A DNA stretch of 34,877 nt from Polaromonas sp. (GCA_030683705.1 JAUXPP010000088.1:1-34877), one strand, 5' to 3'. Positions 1-7,959 are shown, counted from the stretch's first letter. A program made the numbers and translations. Notes: generated by a model not told the origin, from the letters alone.

Positions 1-543
1 GGCGGCGGTACCACCGAGGTCGGCGTGATCTCGCTGGGCGGCATGGACTTCAAGGGCAGGGTGCGCGTCGGCGGCGACCGTTTCGACGAAGCCATCATCA
101 GCGACATCCGCCGCAACTACGGCATGCTGAGCGGCGAGCCGACGGCCGAAGCCATCAAGAAAAACATCGGTTCGGCTTTCCCTGGCTCCGAGGTCAAGGA
201 GATGGAAGTCAAAGGCCGCAACCTGTCCGAAGGTGTGCCGCGCAGTTTCACGATCTCCAGCAACGAGATCCTCGAAGCCCTGACCGACCCGCTCAACAAC
301 ATCGTCAGTGCCGTGAAAACCGCGCTGGAGCATACCCCGCCCGAACTCGGTGCCGACATTGCCGACCGCGGCATGATGCTGACCGGCGGCGGCGCGTTGC
401 TGCGCGACCTGGACCGCTTGCTGGCCGAGGAAACCGGCCTGCCGGTGCTGGTGGCCGAAGACCCGCTGACCTGCGTGGTGCGCGGTTGCGGCATCGCGCT
501 GGAGCGCATGGATCGCCTGGGTTCCATCTTCACTTCGGAATAA
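1..543 (+). CDS. mreB: Rod shape-determining protein MreB, C-terminal part
   Basis: This is the 3' part of the bacterial actin homologue MreB, which forms membrane-associated filaments that guide peptidoglycan synthesis along the rod. The reading frame is open from base 1 ([14 protein letters not shown], the second phosphate-binding loop of the actin fold) and ends at TAA 541-543. About 180 residues are present. The conserved [13 protein letters not shown] adenosine-binding segment and the ending [11 protein letters not shown] are typical of proteobacterial MreB. The start lies outside the window. mreC follows after 52 bases on the same strand, the usual order. Identity is certain; only the truncation by the window edge limits the annotation. 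Confidence 0.97.
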   Translation, partial: GGGTTEVGVISLGGMDFKGRVRVGGDRFDEAIISDIRRNYGMLSGEPTAEAIKKNIGSAFPGSEVKEMEVKGRNLSEGVPRSFTISSNEILEALTDPLNNIVSAVKTALEHTPPELGADIADRGMMLTGGGALLRDLDRLLAEETGLPVLVAEDPLTCVVRGCGIALERMDRLGSIFTSE

Positions 544-595
544 ACGCATCTTCTTCCTCGATGCAGCCGGATGGGCGCATGATTGACCGCAGACC

Positions 596-1522
596 ATGCC
601 CTTAGGAACCCTCGACAGAACCCCTCCGCCCTTTTTCAAGCAGGGGCCGTCGGCCTTGTCCAAGCTGATGTTTTTCAGCGCGCTGGCCCTGTTCCTGATG
701 GTCGCCGACATGCGTTTCAGGGTGACCCAGCCGATTCGTGCCGCCCTGGCGACGGCGCTGTACCCGGTGCAGTGGCTGGCCCTGCAGCCGGTGCGCGCGG
801 TGCAGGGCAGCGGCGCCTATTTCACATCCCTGAGCCAGGCCAAAACCAGCGAGGAAGACGCGCGCAGGAAACTCGCGCTGCAATCGCTGCGCGCCGGCCA
901 GGTCGAGCAGCTCTCACTGGAAAACACCCGCCTGCGCAAGCTGCTGGAGTTGCGGGAGCAAAAAGCCATCGACGGCCTGGCCGCCGAAGTGCTGTATGAC
1001 GCGCCCGACCCCTATACCCGCAAGGTCATCATCGACAAGGGCCTGGCGCATGGCGTTGAACTCGCGTCGCCGGTGGTGGACGAGTCCGGCGTGCTGGGCC
1101 AGGTGACGCGGGTGCATCCGCTGGTCAGCGAGGTCACGCTGGTGATCGACCGCGAACTCGCGATCCCGGTGCTCAATGCGCGCACCGGCGCACGCAGCGT
1201 GGCGTATGGCGAGCCGACGGCATCGGGTGGCGGGCTGGAGCTGCGTTTCATGGGCAGCAACTCGGATGTCCAGCAGGGCGACCTGCTGACCACCAGTGGC
1301 GTGGACGGCGTCTATCCGGCGGGCCTGCCGGTCGCTAGAATCGAACGCATAGAGCGCCGCGCCGAATCGGCCTTTGCGCGTATTTATTGCACGCCGCAAG
1401 CCCAGGTGGCGGCGGCACGGCATGTGATGGTGATCAGGCCGGTGTCCGGGCAGATCCCGCCGCGGCCCGCCGACGAACCCGGGCCTTCGCCCGCACCGGC
1501 CAAAAAAGGAGGCAGCAAGTGA
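596..1522 (+). CDS. mreC: Rod shape-determining protein MreC
   Basis: MreC is an inner-membrane protein of the elongasome that couples MreB to PBP2 in the periplasm. The 308-residue protein has a short cytoplasmic N-terminus, one membrane segment at about residues 23-42, a coiled-coil stretch near 75-120 (SQAKTSEEDARRKLALQ onward, then LRKLLELREQKA), and the periplasmic beta-domain containing DKGLAHGVELASPVVDESGVLGQV-type sequence and the LLTTSGVDGVYPAGLPVARI motif near residues 230-250. The tail is proline-rich and variable. Its TGA stop overlaps the likely GTG start of mreD, indicating translational coupling. The start at 596 lacks a strong ribosome-binding site but gives the expected length. 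Confidence 0.95.
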   Translation: MPLGTLDRTPPPFFKQGPSALSKLMFFSALALFLMVADMRFRVTQPIRAALATALYPVQWLALQPVRAVQGSGAYFTSLSQAKTSEEDARRKLALQSLRAGQVEQLSLENTRLRKLLELREQKAIDGLAAEVLYDAPDPYTRKVIIDKGLAHGVELASPVVDESGVLGQVTRVHPLVSEVTLVIDRELAIPVLNARTGARSVAYGEPTASGGGLELRFMGSNSDVQQGDLLTTSGVDGVYPAGLPVARIERIERRAESAFARIYCTPQAQVAAARHVMVIRPVSGQIPPRPADEPGPSPAPAKKGGSK

Positions 1523-2037
1523 TCATGCCCTCGGGCCAGCAGCTGCTGCTGCCGGCCAACCCGGTTTTTATCTGGACCAGCCTGATCGTGGCCCTGCTGC
1601 TGGACATGCTGCCGCTGGGGCGTGTGCCCTGGATGCCCGATTTCCTCGCGCTGGTGCTGGTGTTCTGGAATGTGCACCAGCCGCAACGTGTGGGCATCGG
1701 GCTGGCGTTCATGTTCGGCCTGGGCATGGATGTGCACCAGTCGGCCCTGCTGGGCCAGCATGCGCTGGCCTACACCACCCTGAGTTTCTTCGCCACCATG
1801 ATCCACCGCCGCCTGCTGTGGTTTTCGGTGCCTTCGCAGGCCCTGCAGGTGCTGCCGCTGTTTGCCGTGGCACACGGCGTCGAGATCATTATCCGCATGA
1901 GCAGCGGCGGCATCTTCCCGGGCTGGACCCTGTTGCTCGCGCCGCTGGCCGAGTCCTTGTTGTGGCCGGTGGTCAGCGTGATGTTGCTGGCGCCGCAGCG
2001 CCGCGCGCCCAATCCTGACCAGAACCGGCCCTTGTGA
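1519..2037 (+). CDS. mreD: Rod shape-determining protein MreD
   Basis: MreD is a small polytopic inner-membrane partner of MreC. The 172-residue product is very hydrophobic, with about five membrane segments, and carries the family-type LLLDMLPLG and MPDFLALVLVFWNVHQP segments near residues 30-60. I chose GTG 1519 because AAGGAGG at 1506-1512 lies six bases upstream and the GTG overlaps the mreC stop (GTGA). ATG 1525 is the alternative, with spacing twelve. A longer in-frame extension upstream overlaps mreC and is not supported. A GC-rich hairpin repeat separates it from mrdA. Confidence 0.93.
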   Translation: MIMPSGQQLLLPANPVFIWTSLIVALLLDMLPLGRVPWMPDFLALVLVFWNVHQPQRVGIGLAFMFGLGMDVHQSALLGQHALAYTTLSFFATMIHRRLLWFSVPSQALQVLPLFAVAHGVEIIIRMSSGGIFPGWTLLLAPLAESLLWPVVSVMLLAPQRRAPNPDQNRPL

Positions 2038-2199
2038 ATATGGCCTCCACGCTTGTTGCTGCGTGTCGCTCCCCTGCCCCCGAGGGGGCCGCTGCGCTTG
2101 CGGACCGGCGGAAAATCGGCCCCCACGGCCCCGGCTTGAACGGGATGGGCGTTCAACTCCGGCTCGGGCACTTATTCTGCTGCGCGGGGTCTGACTGAC
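2038..2199 (+). repeat. Intergenic hairpin repeat region between mreD and mrdA (family B copy 1)
   Basis: This 162-base gap holds a palindromic element. Bases 2040-2093 contain the string CCACGCTT followed by GCGTGTCGCT and the hairpin GCCCCCGAGGGGGC. The same arrangement occurs in inverted orientation at 18678-18730, so it is a dispersed repeat. A second perfect hairpin lies at 2136-2156 (TTGAACG, 7-base loop, CGTTCAA). Neither hairpin is followed by a U-run, so they are not textbook terminators, but they could slow transcription or protect mRNA ends inside the mre operon. No separate promoter for mrdA is obvious. Confidence 0.7.
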
Positions 2200-4275
2200 A
2201 TGACCGAACTGCGCGACGTAGAAGCCGACCTGTCGCGTTTCCGCGTGCGGGTGCTGGTGGTGGGCCTGGTGGTGCTGCTGGCCTTCGCGCTGGTTGCTGC
2301 CCGCCTGGTCTACCTGCAGGTGGTGCGCCATGACGACCTCAACGCCCAGGCCGAGAGCAACCGCACCGCCGTGGTTCCCATCGTGCCCAACCGCGGCCTG
2401 ATCCTGGACCGCAACGGCGTGGTCCTCGCAACCAACTATTCCGCCTACACGCTGGAGATCACACCCTCCAAAGTCGGCGATCTCGACGAGACCATCGAGG
2501 CGCTGGGGCACCTGGTCGAGATCACGCCGCGCGACAAACGCCGCTTCAAGAAATTGCGCGACGAGTCGCGCAATTTCGAATCGCTGCCGATACGCACAAG
2601 GCTCAGCGACGAGGAAGTCGCGCGTTTTGCGGCCCAGCGCTTCCGCTTTCCCGGCGTGGATATCAAGGCGCGGCTGTTCCGCAGTTATCCCTACGGCGAG
2701 CTGGCCAGCCATGTGGTGGGCTACATCGGGCGCATCAACCAGAACGAAAAAGAGCGTATTGAGGAAAACGACGAGGAAGGCAATTACCGCGGGACCGACT
2801 ACATCGGCAAACTCGGCGTGGAGCAGAGCTTCGAGCAACAGCTGCACGGCAACACCGGGGTCGAGCAGGTGGAGACCTCGGCCGGCGGCCGTGCGGTCCG
2901 CAAGCTGACCAGCAGTCCGGCCACACCGGGTGACACGGTGATGCTGTCCATCGATATCCAGCTGCAGAAACTGGTGGAAGACCTGTTCGGCGAGCGGCGC
3001 GGCGCGCTGGTCGCGCTGGACCCGCGCAACGGGGAAGTGCTGGCCTTTGTCAGCAAGCCGACCTTCGACCCCAACCTGTTTGTCGACGGCATCGACAGCG
3101 AAAGCTGGCAGGCACTGAACGAGTCGATCAACAAGCCCTTGCTGAACCGGGCGCTGCGCGGCACCTACCCGCCCGGCTCGACCTACAAGCCTTTCATGGC
3201 GCTGGCGGCGCTCGAGTCCGGCAGGCGCCAGCCCGGCACCATCGTCAATGACACCGGCTCCTGGATGTTTGGCGGTCACCAGTTCCGCAGCCACGGATCG
3301 GCGCTCGGCCCGGTGGACATGTACCAGAGCATCGTCAAGTCGAGCAACGTTTATTACTACTCGCTGGCCAACGACCTGGGCGTTGACGCCATGCATGACT
3401 TCATGAAGCCGCTGGGTTTCGGCCAGCTCACCGGCATCGACATCTACGGGGAATTGCGCGGCGTGCTGCCGAGCCAGGACTGGAAGCGCGACTACTTCAG
3501 GAAGAAAACCGAGCAAATCAAGAAGTGGTATCCCGGGGAAACCATTTCGCTGGGGATCGGGCAGGGCTACAACAGCTTCACCATGCTGCAACTGGCCCAG
3601 GCAACGGCCATCCTCGCCAACAACGGCGTCAAGCACAAGCCGCGCCTGGTGATGGCCACCCAGGACTCCATGACGCGGGCCACTCACCCGGTGACAGCCG
3701 GTGCGCCCGAAAACCTGGGCTACAAGCCCGAGCACCTGGCCGTGATCCGCAAGGCACTGGTGGGTGTGACCCAGGAGGGCACCTCCACAAGGGTGTTTGC
3801 CGGTGCGGGTTACCTGAGCGGCGGGAAGACCGGGACCGCCCAGGCCTCAACCGTCGGGCAGAAGGACAAATACAACAGTGCCAAGCTCGAGGAGCATCAG
3901 CGCGACCATGCGGTCTACATGGCGTTTGCCCCGGCCGACCAGCCGAGGATTGCACTGGCGGTGATTGTCGAAAACGCCGGCTGGGGCGCCGGTGTGGCGG
4001 CACCGATCGCGCGGCGCGTGTTCGACTATGTGCTGCTGGGCCAGTACCCGAGTGAGGAAGACATGCTGGCCGTGCAGAAGGGGCTGGCTGCCGCGCCTAT
4101 TGGCAAACCGCGCCAGGCTGCCGACATGGCCGGTTTGCTGGCTGCGGGCGCTGGTTCTGCCGGGCCGGTGAGCGCGGCGGCGGCCCAGGCCAAGGCGGCC
4201 AGGACGGCGGCGCTGGCGGAGGCCGTGGCGAAACTGATTCCTGGCGCGTCCGCCGTGGAAACCAACGCCGACTAG
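2200..4275 (+). CDS. mrdA: Penicillin-binding protein 2, peptidoglycan D,D-transpeptidase
   Basis: PBP2 is the class B transpeptidase of the rod elongation complex, anchored in the inner membrane and acting in the periplasm on nascent peptidoglycan. The 691-residue protein has a membrane anchor at about residues 16-40, a dimerisation domain, and the transpeptidase triad motifs: STYK with catalytic Ser327 and Lys330, SSN at 381-383, and KTG at 543-545. The roughly 75-residue alanine-rich tail after the catalytic domain is low-complexity. It closes the mreBCD group. rodA, its usual partner, does not follow: the next gene lies on the other strand and its stop codon shares the CTAG at 4272-4275. 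Confidence 0.96.
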   Translation: MTELRDVEADLSRFRVRVLVVGLVVLLAFALVAARLVYLQVVRHDDLNAQAESNRTAVVPIVPNRGLILDRNGVVLATNYSAYTLEITPSKVGDLDETIEALGHLVEITPRDKRRFKKLRDESRNFESLPIRTRLSDEEVARFAAQRFRFPGVDIKARLFRSYPYGELASHVVGYIGRINQNEKERIEENDEEGNYRGTDYIGKLGVEQSFEQQLHGNTGVEQVETSAGGRAVRKLTSSPATPGDTVMLSIDIQLQKLVEDLFGERRGALVALDPRNGEVLAFVSKPTFDPNLFVDGIDSESWQALNESINKPLLNRALRGTYPPGSTYKPFMALAALESGRRQPGTIVNDTGSWMFGGHQFRSHGSALGPVDMYQSIVKSSNVYYYSLANDLGVDAMHDFMKPLGFGQLTGIDIYGELRGVLPSQDWKRDYFRKKTEQIKKWYPGETISLGIGQGYNSFTMLQLAQATAILANNGVKHKPRLVMATQDSMTRATHPVTAGAPENLGYKPEHLAVIRKALVGVTQEGTSTRVFAGAGYLSGGKTGTAQASTVGQKDKYNSAKLEEHQRDHAVYMAFAPADQPRIALAVIVENAGWGAGVAAPIARRVFDYVLLGQYPSEEDMLAVQKGLAAAPIGKPRQAADMAGLLAAGAGSAGPVSAAAAQAKAARTAALAEAVAKLIPGASAVETNAD

Positions 4276-5036
4276 GCCGTTTTCAGGAAGGCGTCGAAGC
4301 CGGTTTTGAGGATCAGCGCGCTCACCACCACGATGAACACGATGCGCACAAAACCCGCCCCGTGTTTCAGCGCCAGACGGGTGCCCAGCACGCTGCCGAT
4401 CACATTGGCCACCGCCATGGTCAGCGCAAAGTGCCACCAGACATGGCCTTTCCAGGCGAACAGCAGCAGGGCCGCCAGGTTGGTGGAGGTGTTGAGCAGC
4501 TTGGCCGACGCCGAGGCATTGAGAAAGTCGTAGCCCAGCCAGCGCACGAACAAAAACACAAAAAAGCTGCCGGTACCCGGGCCAAAAAAACCGTCGTAAA
4601 AACCCAGCACCAGCCCGATGCAGCAGGCCGCAGCGGTCTCGGCATGGCCGCTGAAGCGTGGTGCGTGGTGGCGGCCCAGCTCCTTTTTGGCCAGGGTGTA
4701 CAGCAACACCGCCAGCAGCACAAAGGGCAGGGCCTTGCGCAAAAAACCCGGTGAGATGACGGTCACCAGCCAGGCGCCGGCCAGCGAGCCGGCAAAACCG
4801 GCGGCTGCCGCCGGCAGCAGGGCCGACCAGCGCATGTCCACCCGGCGCGCATATTGGGCGGTGGCGACCGCCGTGCCCCAGACCGAGGCGCCCTTGTTCA
4901 CGCCAAACAGGGTGGCGGGGTGGGTGGTGGGAAAAACGGCAAACAGGGCGGGCACCAGAATCAGGCCGCCGCCCCCGACGATGGCGTCCACAAAACCCGC
5001 CAGCAGCGAGGCCAGCGTCACGATCAGCAATTCCAT
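4272..5036 (-). CDS. TSUP (TauE/SafE) family membrane permease
   Basis: The 254-residue protein belongs to the TSUP family, proposed to move sulfur-containing organic anions such as sulfite, sulfoacetate or related compounds across the inner membrane. It is hydrophobic throughout, with about eight membrane segments, and has the internal duplication typical of the family: the GFVDAIVGGGGLILVPAL signature at residues 14-31 and its weaker copy GFYDGFFGPGTGSFF in the second half. The start ATG at 5036 begins with the usual MELL-type N-terminus. The stop overlaps the mrdA stop on the opposite strand. Two minus-strand terminators at 5108-5160 insulate it from upstream, so its promoter should lie between 5037 and 5107. 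Substrate cannot be told from sequence. Confidence 0.88.
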   Translation of the reverse strand: MELLIVTLASLLAGFVDAIVGGGGLILVPALFAVFPTTHPATLFGVNKGASVWGTAVATAQYARRVDMRWSALLPAAAAGFAGSLAGAWLVTVISPGFLRKALPFVLLAVLLYTLAKKELGRHHAPRFSGHAETAAACCIGLVLGFYDGFFGPGTGSFFVFLFVRWLGYDFLNASASAKLLNTSTNLAALLLFAWKGHVWWHFALTMAVANVIGSVLGTRLALKHGAGFVRIVFIVVVSALILKTGFDAFLKTA

Positions 5037-5107
5037 GGCTGGATTGTCTCATTGCGTCTGAACGAGACCGGCGCCTGAAACGGTGCGGGGCTGGGGTGGC
5101 GACAGGC

Positions 5108-5134
5108 AAAAAAAAGCACCGGACATGCCGGCGC
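5108..5134 (-). terminator. Rho-independent terminator, minus strand (distal of tandem pair)
   Basis: Read on the minus strand, GCGCCGG pairs with CCGGTGC around a five-base loop and is followed by eight U residues (bases 5115-5108). One pair is G-U, allowed only on the minus strand (A-C on plus), which fixes the orientation. It lies 6 bases beyond another minus-strand terminator. Confidence 0.8.
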
Positions 5135-5139
5135 TTTGC

Positions 5140-5160
5140 AAAAAACATCCCGAAGGATGT
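5140..5160 (-). terminator. Rho-independent terminator with UUCG tetraloop, minus strand
   Basis: On the minus strand, the perfect six-pair stem ACATCC/GGATGT encloses a UUCG tetraloop and runs straight into six U residues. This is a textbook intrinsic terminator. No minus-strand gene lies immediately to its right, so it must end an unannotated transcript, discussed under the candidate RNA. Confidence 0.85.
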
Positions 5161-5320
5161 CAATTCTGTTCTAGTTAATCTGTTTGTCTCCTCGGCCCCT
5201 CTGCGAGCACGCAAGGCTCGTCTGCAGGTCAGCCAATGTAGGCCGCGCACCCAGTTAGTGCATCGGGATTTTCCCTGCCTTGCAGGCGGGACGCTCAACG
5301 CTGCGCAGTAGCGCTTTCAG
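5145..5320 (-). ncRNA. Candidate structured small RNA upstream of amt, minus strand
   Basis: The stretch 5161-5388 has no convincing protein gene on either strand but ends, on the minus strand, in two tandem intrinsic terminators. Read on that strand it can form several hairpins: GCGC-tact-GCGC (near 5300-5311), CCTGC-aag-GCAGG (near 5275-5287), GCAC/GTGC (near 5246-5261), CGAGC-cttgcgt-GCTCG (near 5204-5220) nested in a GGCC/GGCC closing pair, then the UUCG terminator. I could not find a convincing promoter and do not recognise the RNA; 6S RNA was considered but not supported. The 5' boundary is a guess. The region could instead be only regulatory DNA for amt. Confidence 0.4.
5246..5262 (+). 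promoter_or_regulatory. Possible NtrC (NRI) binding site upstream of amt
   Basis: CGCAC, seven bases, GTGCA matches the TGCAC-N7-GTGCA pattern of NtrC enhancer sites in length and in nine of ten positions. It is centred roughly 95 bases before the predicted sigma-54 start site, a usual enhancer distance. The same bases form one hairpin of the candidate minus-strand RNA, so the two readings compete. Confidence 0.4.
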
Positions 5321-5325
5321 TTCAC

Positions 5326-5341
5326 TGGCATGACTTATGCC
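5326..5341 (+). promoter_or_regulatory. Sigma-54 promoter for the ammonium transporter gene
   Basis: TGGCATGACTTATGCC has the invariant GG (5327-5328) and GC (5339-5340) separated by exactly ten bases, as required for the -24/-12 elements recognised by RpoN (consensus TGGCAC-N5-TTGC). Transcription should begin near 5351, about 38 bases before the amt start. Nitrogen-controlled sigma-54 expression is established for amt genes in many proteobacteria; here it is inferred from sequence. Confidence 0.75.
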
Positions 5342-5388
5342 TGTTGTTACCAGTTGTTGAGAAATTTTGCACAAAAACGGGAATCACT

Positions 5389-6879
5389 ATGGATCACATG
5401 CGTGTTGTCAGATGGGGCTTGTGTTTTTGCTTGGCATCGGTGGTCCTCCAGTCGGCAGCCCAGGCCCCCGCACCCACAGCCGCTGCGCCCGATACCGCCG
5501 CTGCCAGCGTGACGGCTCCCGCATCGGCACCTGAGGTGCCGCCTGCCCCGGTGGTGGCCGCCCCACCGGCCGCTCCCGCAGCTGCCGTGGCAGCGCCTGC
5601 CCCGGTTCCTGCCGCACCGGTAGCGCTGACCCATCCCGGCCTCGTGGCCACCGACACCATCAACGGCGCCGATACGGCCTGGATGATGACCTCGACGGCG
5701 CTGGTCCTGTTGATGACACTTCCCGGCATCGCGCTTTTTTACGGCGGCATGGTGCGCAAGAAAAACGTGCTCAACACCATGGCCAGCGTGGTCGCCATTT
5801 GTGCGGTGGTCAGCCTGCTCTGGTTTGCGGTCGGCTATTCGCTGGCCTTTACCCCCGGTAGCGGCGCGCTGGGCCATTTCATAGGCGGCACCGAACGGCT
5901 CTGGTTCGCCGGGCTGGACTACGTCAAGGACACGCAGAAGGTGGCGGTCAGCCATATCGCACCGGCCATTCCCGAGTCGGTGTATGCGATGTTCCAGCTG
6001 ACCTTTGCCATCATCACCGCGGCTTTGGTGGTGGGCGCCTTTGTCGAGCGCATGCGGTTTTCCGCGATGCTGTGTTTTATCAGCCTGTGGACGGTCGCGG
6101 TTTACGCGCCGATTGCGCACTGGGTCTGGGAGCCGAACGGATGGCTGGCCCAGCTCGGGGCGCTGGATTTTGCAGGGGGCTCCGTGGTGCACATCAATGC
6201 GGGCGTGGCCGGGCTCGTGTGTGCCTACGTGCTCGGTCCGCGCACAGCCTATGGCCGTGAAGCCTTCACCCCTTTCAACCTTGGCCTGACCATGGCCGGC
6301 GCCGGCCTGTTGTGGGTCGGCTGGTTCGGCTTCAATGCAGGCTCGGCCGTGGCTTCCGATGGTCGCGCGGGCCTGGCGATGGTGGTGACACATATCGCGG
6401 CGGCGGCCGGCGCGCTGTCCTGGATGGCAGCCGAGTGGATGGTGCGTGGCCGTCCCACCCTGCTCGGTTTGTGTTCGGGCCTGGTCGCCGGTCTCGTGGC
6501 CATCACACCCGCCGCCGGTTTTGTGTCGCCACGCGCAGCGCTGGCCATCGGCCTGATTGCCGGCGTGGCCTGTTACTGGGGCGCCACCGGTCTGAAACGC
6601 CTGCTCAACGCCGATGACTCGCTGGACGTGTTCGGCGTGCATGGTGTCGGCGGCATCGTCGGTTCATTGCTGACCGGGCTGTTCGCCAGCCAGACCATCT
6701 CGGGCGTGGAAGGCAGCATCGTCACCCAGGCCATCGGGGTGGGTGCCGTGTTGTGTTACAGCCTGCTCATGACGGCGGTGGTGCTCTGGATCACCTCGCT
6801 GTTTTTCAGCCTGCGTGTCAGCGAATCATCGGAATCCGATGGCATGGACATCGCCCTGCATGCCGAGCGGATTGCCTGA
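5389..6879 (+). CDS. amt: Ammonium transporter, Amt family
   Basis: This inner-membrane channel carries ammonium or ammonia for nitrogen assimilation. The 496-residue protein has a cleavable signal peptide (to about residue 26, ending SAAQA), then an unusual Ala/Pro-rich linker to about residue 78, then eleven expected membrane segments. The twin pore histidines are His268 in GGSVVHINAG and His418 in DVFGVHGVGG. I place the start at ATG 5389, since an upstream in-frame TTG at 5344 would lie within the 5' sequence before the predicted transcription start. A sigma-54 promoter precedes it. No glnK lies beside it, although glnK-amtB pairing is common; the next gene is an unknown small protein whose alternative ATG overlaps the amt stop. 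Confidence 0.94.
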   Translation: MDHMRVVRWGLCFCLASVVLQSAAQAPAPTAAAPDTAAASVTAPASAPEVPPAPVVAAPPAAPAAAVAAPAPVPAAPVALTHPGLVATDTINGADTAWMMTSTALVLLMTLPGIALFYGGMVRKKNVLNTMASVVAICAVVSLLWFAVGYSLAFTPGSGALGHFIGGTERLWFAGLDYVKDTQKVAVSHIAPAIPESVYAMFQLTFAIITAALVVGAFVERMRFSAMLCFISLWTVAVYAPIAHWVWEPNGWLAQLGALDFAGGSVVHINAGVAGLVCAYVLGPRTAYGREAFTPFNLGLTMAGAGLLWVGWFGFNAGSAVASDGRAGLAMVVTHIAAAAGALSWMAAEWMVRGRPTLLGLCSGLVAGLVAITPAAGFVSPRAALAIGLIAGVACYWGATGLKRLLNADDSLDVFGVHGVGGIVGSLLTGLFASQTISGVEGSIVTQAIGVGAVLCYSLLMTAVVLWITSLFFSLRVSESSESDGMDIALHAERIA

Positions 6880-6893
6880 TGGAAGGAGCAGCC

Positions 6894-7364
6894 ATGTCCT
6901 CCACAGAAAAAATTGCCATCGCCGCCCATTTGCATGTGCTGCTGCGCCGCAAGACCGGGCGTGTGACCGACACAGAATGGATGGCGACCAACATGGAATA
7001 TGCCGCCGAAATCGTCCGCTTTTCACGCGAGAAGGCGGCCGAGGACGGCCACATCGACCTCGGCGTGTGGGCCGACCGGCTGGAGGAAATCATGGCCACG
7101 CCCGACGCCAGACACCGCGTCCCGCTGGTCCGGATGATGGCCGATGCGGTGAAGGAACGCGCCACCGGCGCGCATGCCGCGGCTGCGCCGTCATCGGCTG
7201 GCGACCAGCAAAGCGCCCGCTCGGTCAATACCGAGGAAGAGGTGTATCCGGAATCCGGTTTTATCGAGTCGACCTTCGGTTCCATCTTCGGCGACAGCGA
7301 GACCCACCGGCACAAGGAGCGGCGCGACCCGAACGCACCACGTTACGTGAAGGGTCTGCGCTAA
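6894..7364 (+). CDS. Conserved hypothetical protein
   Basis: I do not recognise this 156-residue protein. It is soluble, without signal peptide or membrane segment. The first half (residues 1-85) is helical, with HLHVLLRRKTGRVTDTEWMATN and repeated charged helices; the second half has a low-complexity Ala/Ser stretch near 95-115 and ends with ESGFIESTFGSIFGDSE and a basic RDPNAPRYVKGLR tail. AAGGAG at 6884-6889 sets the start at ATG 6894. An in-frame ATG at 6879 overlaps the amt stop (TGATG) and would add MEGAA. The arrangement suggests co-transcription with amt under the sigma-54 promoter, so a nitrogen-related role is possible but unproven. Confidence 0.75.
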   Translation: MSSTEKIAIAAHLHVLLRRKTGRVTDTEWMATNMEYAAEIVRFSREKAAEDGHIDLGVWADRLEEIMATPDARHRVPLVRMMADAVKERATGAHAAAAPSSAGDQQSARSVNTEEEVYPESGFIESTFGSIFGDSETHRHKERRDPNAPRYVKGLR

Positions 7365-7446
7365 GCTGCTGACCCGGGTGCCACGTATCATGGCGGCGGG
7401 CCCGCAAGCGCGGGATCTGCATTCCTGCCGCCAACCGGGACACTTC

Positions 7447-7959
7447 ATGGGCAAGCACAGCGCGGATACATCGGGCAGAGCCGGCCTGGCCTGGGGTCCG
7501 CTGGCCATTGTGCTGTTCTGGCTGGCGGTCATGGGCGTGTTGTATGCGCTGATGAGCCAGGTGCTCAAGCCGCCGCCGCTGCTGGTTTCCGCAACCGGGG
7601 AGCTGTCGATCAACAGGGCCCGCGACGGGCATTTTTATGCCGAGGGCCAGATCGAGGGCAAGGCGGTGACCTTTCTGGTGGATACCGGCGCCTCGCTGGT
7701 GGTGGTCAGTGAGGCCTTCGCCCGGGAGGCCGGGCTCGCGAGTGGTGAGCCGACCACCTTCCGGACCGCCAATGGCGAACTCAAGGGACGGATCGTCCCC
7801 GGCCTCACCGTCGCTGTCGGTCCGGCCCGTATTTCCGGTTTACGTGTCGGCGTGGGGCTGGTCGGCATGGATCCCTCGGTCGCGCTGCTGGGCCAGAGCT
7901 TTCTGTCCCGCTTTGAGGTGGTGCTGTCCGGGAACACCATGACCCTGCGCGCGAAGTAG
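7447..7959 (+). CDS. Membrane-anchored retropepsin-like aspartic protease
   Basis: The 170-residue protein has one N-terminal membrane segment (about residues 17-40) followed by a single-lobe pepsin-type domain. The catalytic signature FLVDTGASLVVVS contains Asp79, and LLGQSFLSRFEVVLSG near the C-terminus is the matching conserved strand of the clan AA family found in many proteobacteria. It would act as a dimer, with its domain probably on the periplasmic side. ATG 7447 is preferred; an upstream in-frame GTG would add 23 residues without a clear ribosome-binding site. Natural substrates of this family are not known to me. Confidence 0.83.
   Translation: MGKHSADTSGRAGLAWGPLAIVLFWLAVMGVLYALMSQVLKPPPLLVSATGELSINRARDGHFYAEGQIEGKAVTFLVDTGASLVVVSEAFAREAGLASGEPTTFRTANGELKGRIVPGLTVAVGPARISGLRVGVGLVGMDPSVALLGQSFLSRFEVVLSGNTMTLRAK

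Noticed and set aside
1384..3735. A 783-residue open frame on the minus strand opposite mreC, mreD and mrdA
   Set aside because: It is rich in His, Gln and Arg, has no family resemblance, and covers three well-identified genes; a shadow of GC-rich codon bias.
5145..5340. 6S RNA, SRP RNA, tmRNA or RNase P RNA as the identity of the amt upstream element
   Set aside because: None of the sequence signatures I know for these RNAs is present, and no ygfA-type neighbour is seen; kept only as an unassigned candidate.
5344..5388. Extended amt start at TTG 5344
   Set aside because: It lies upstream of the transcription start predicted from the sigma-54 promoter, and ATG 5389 gives a proper signal peptide.
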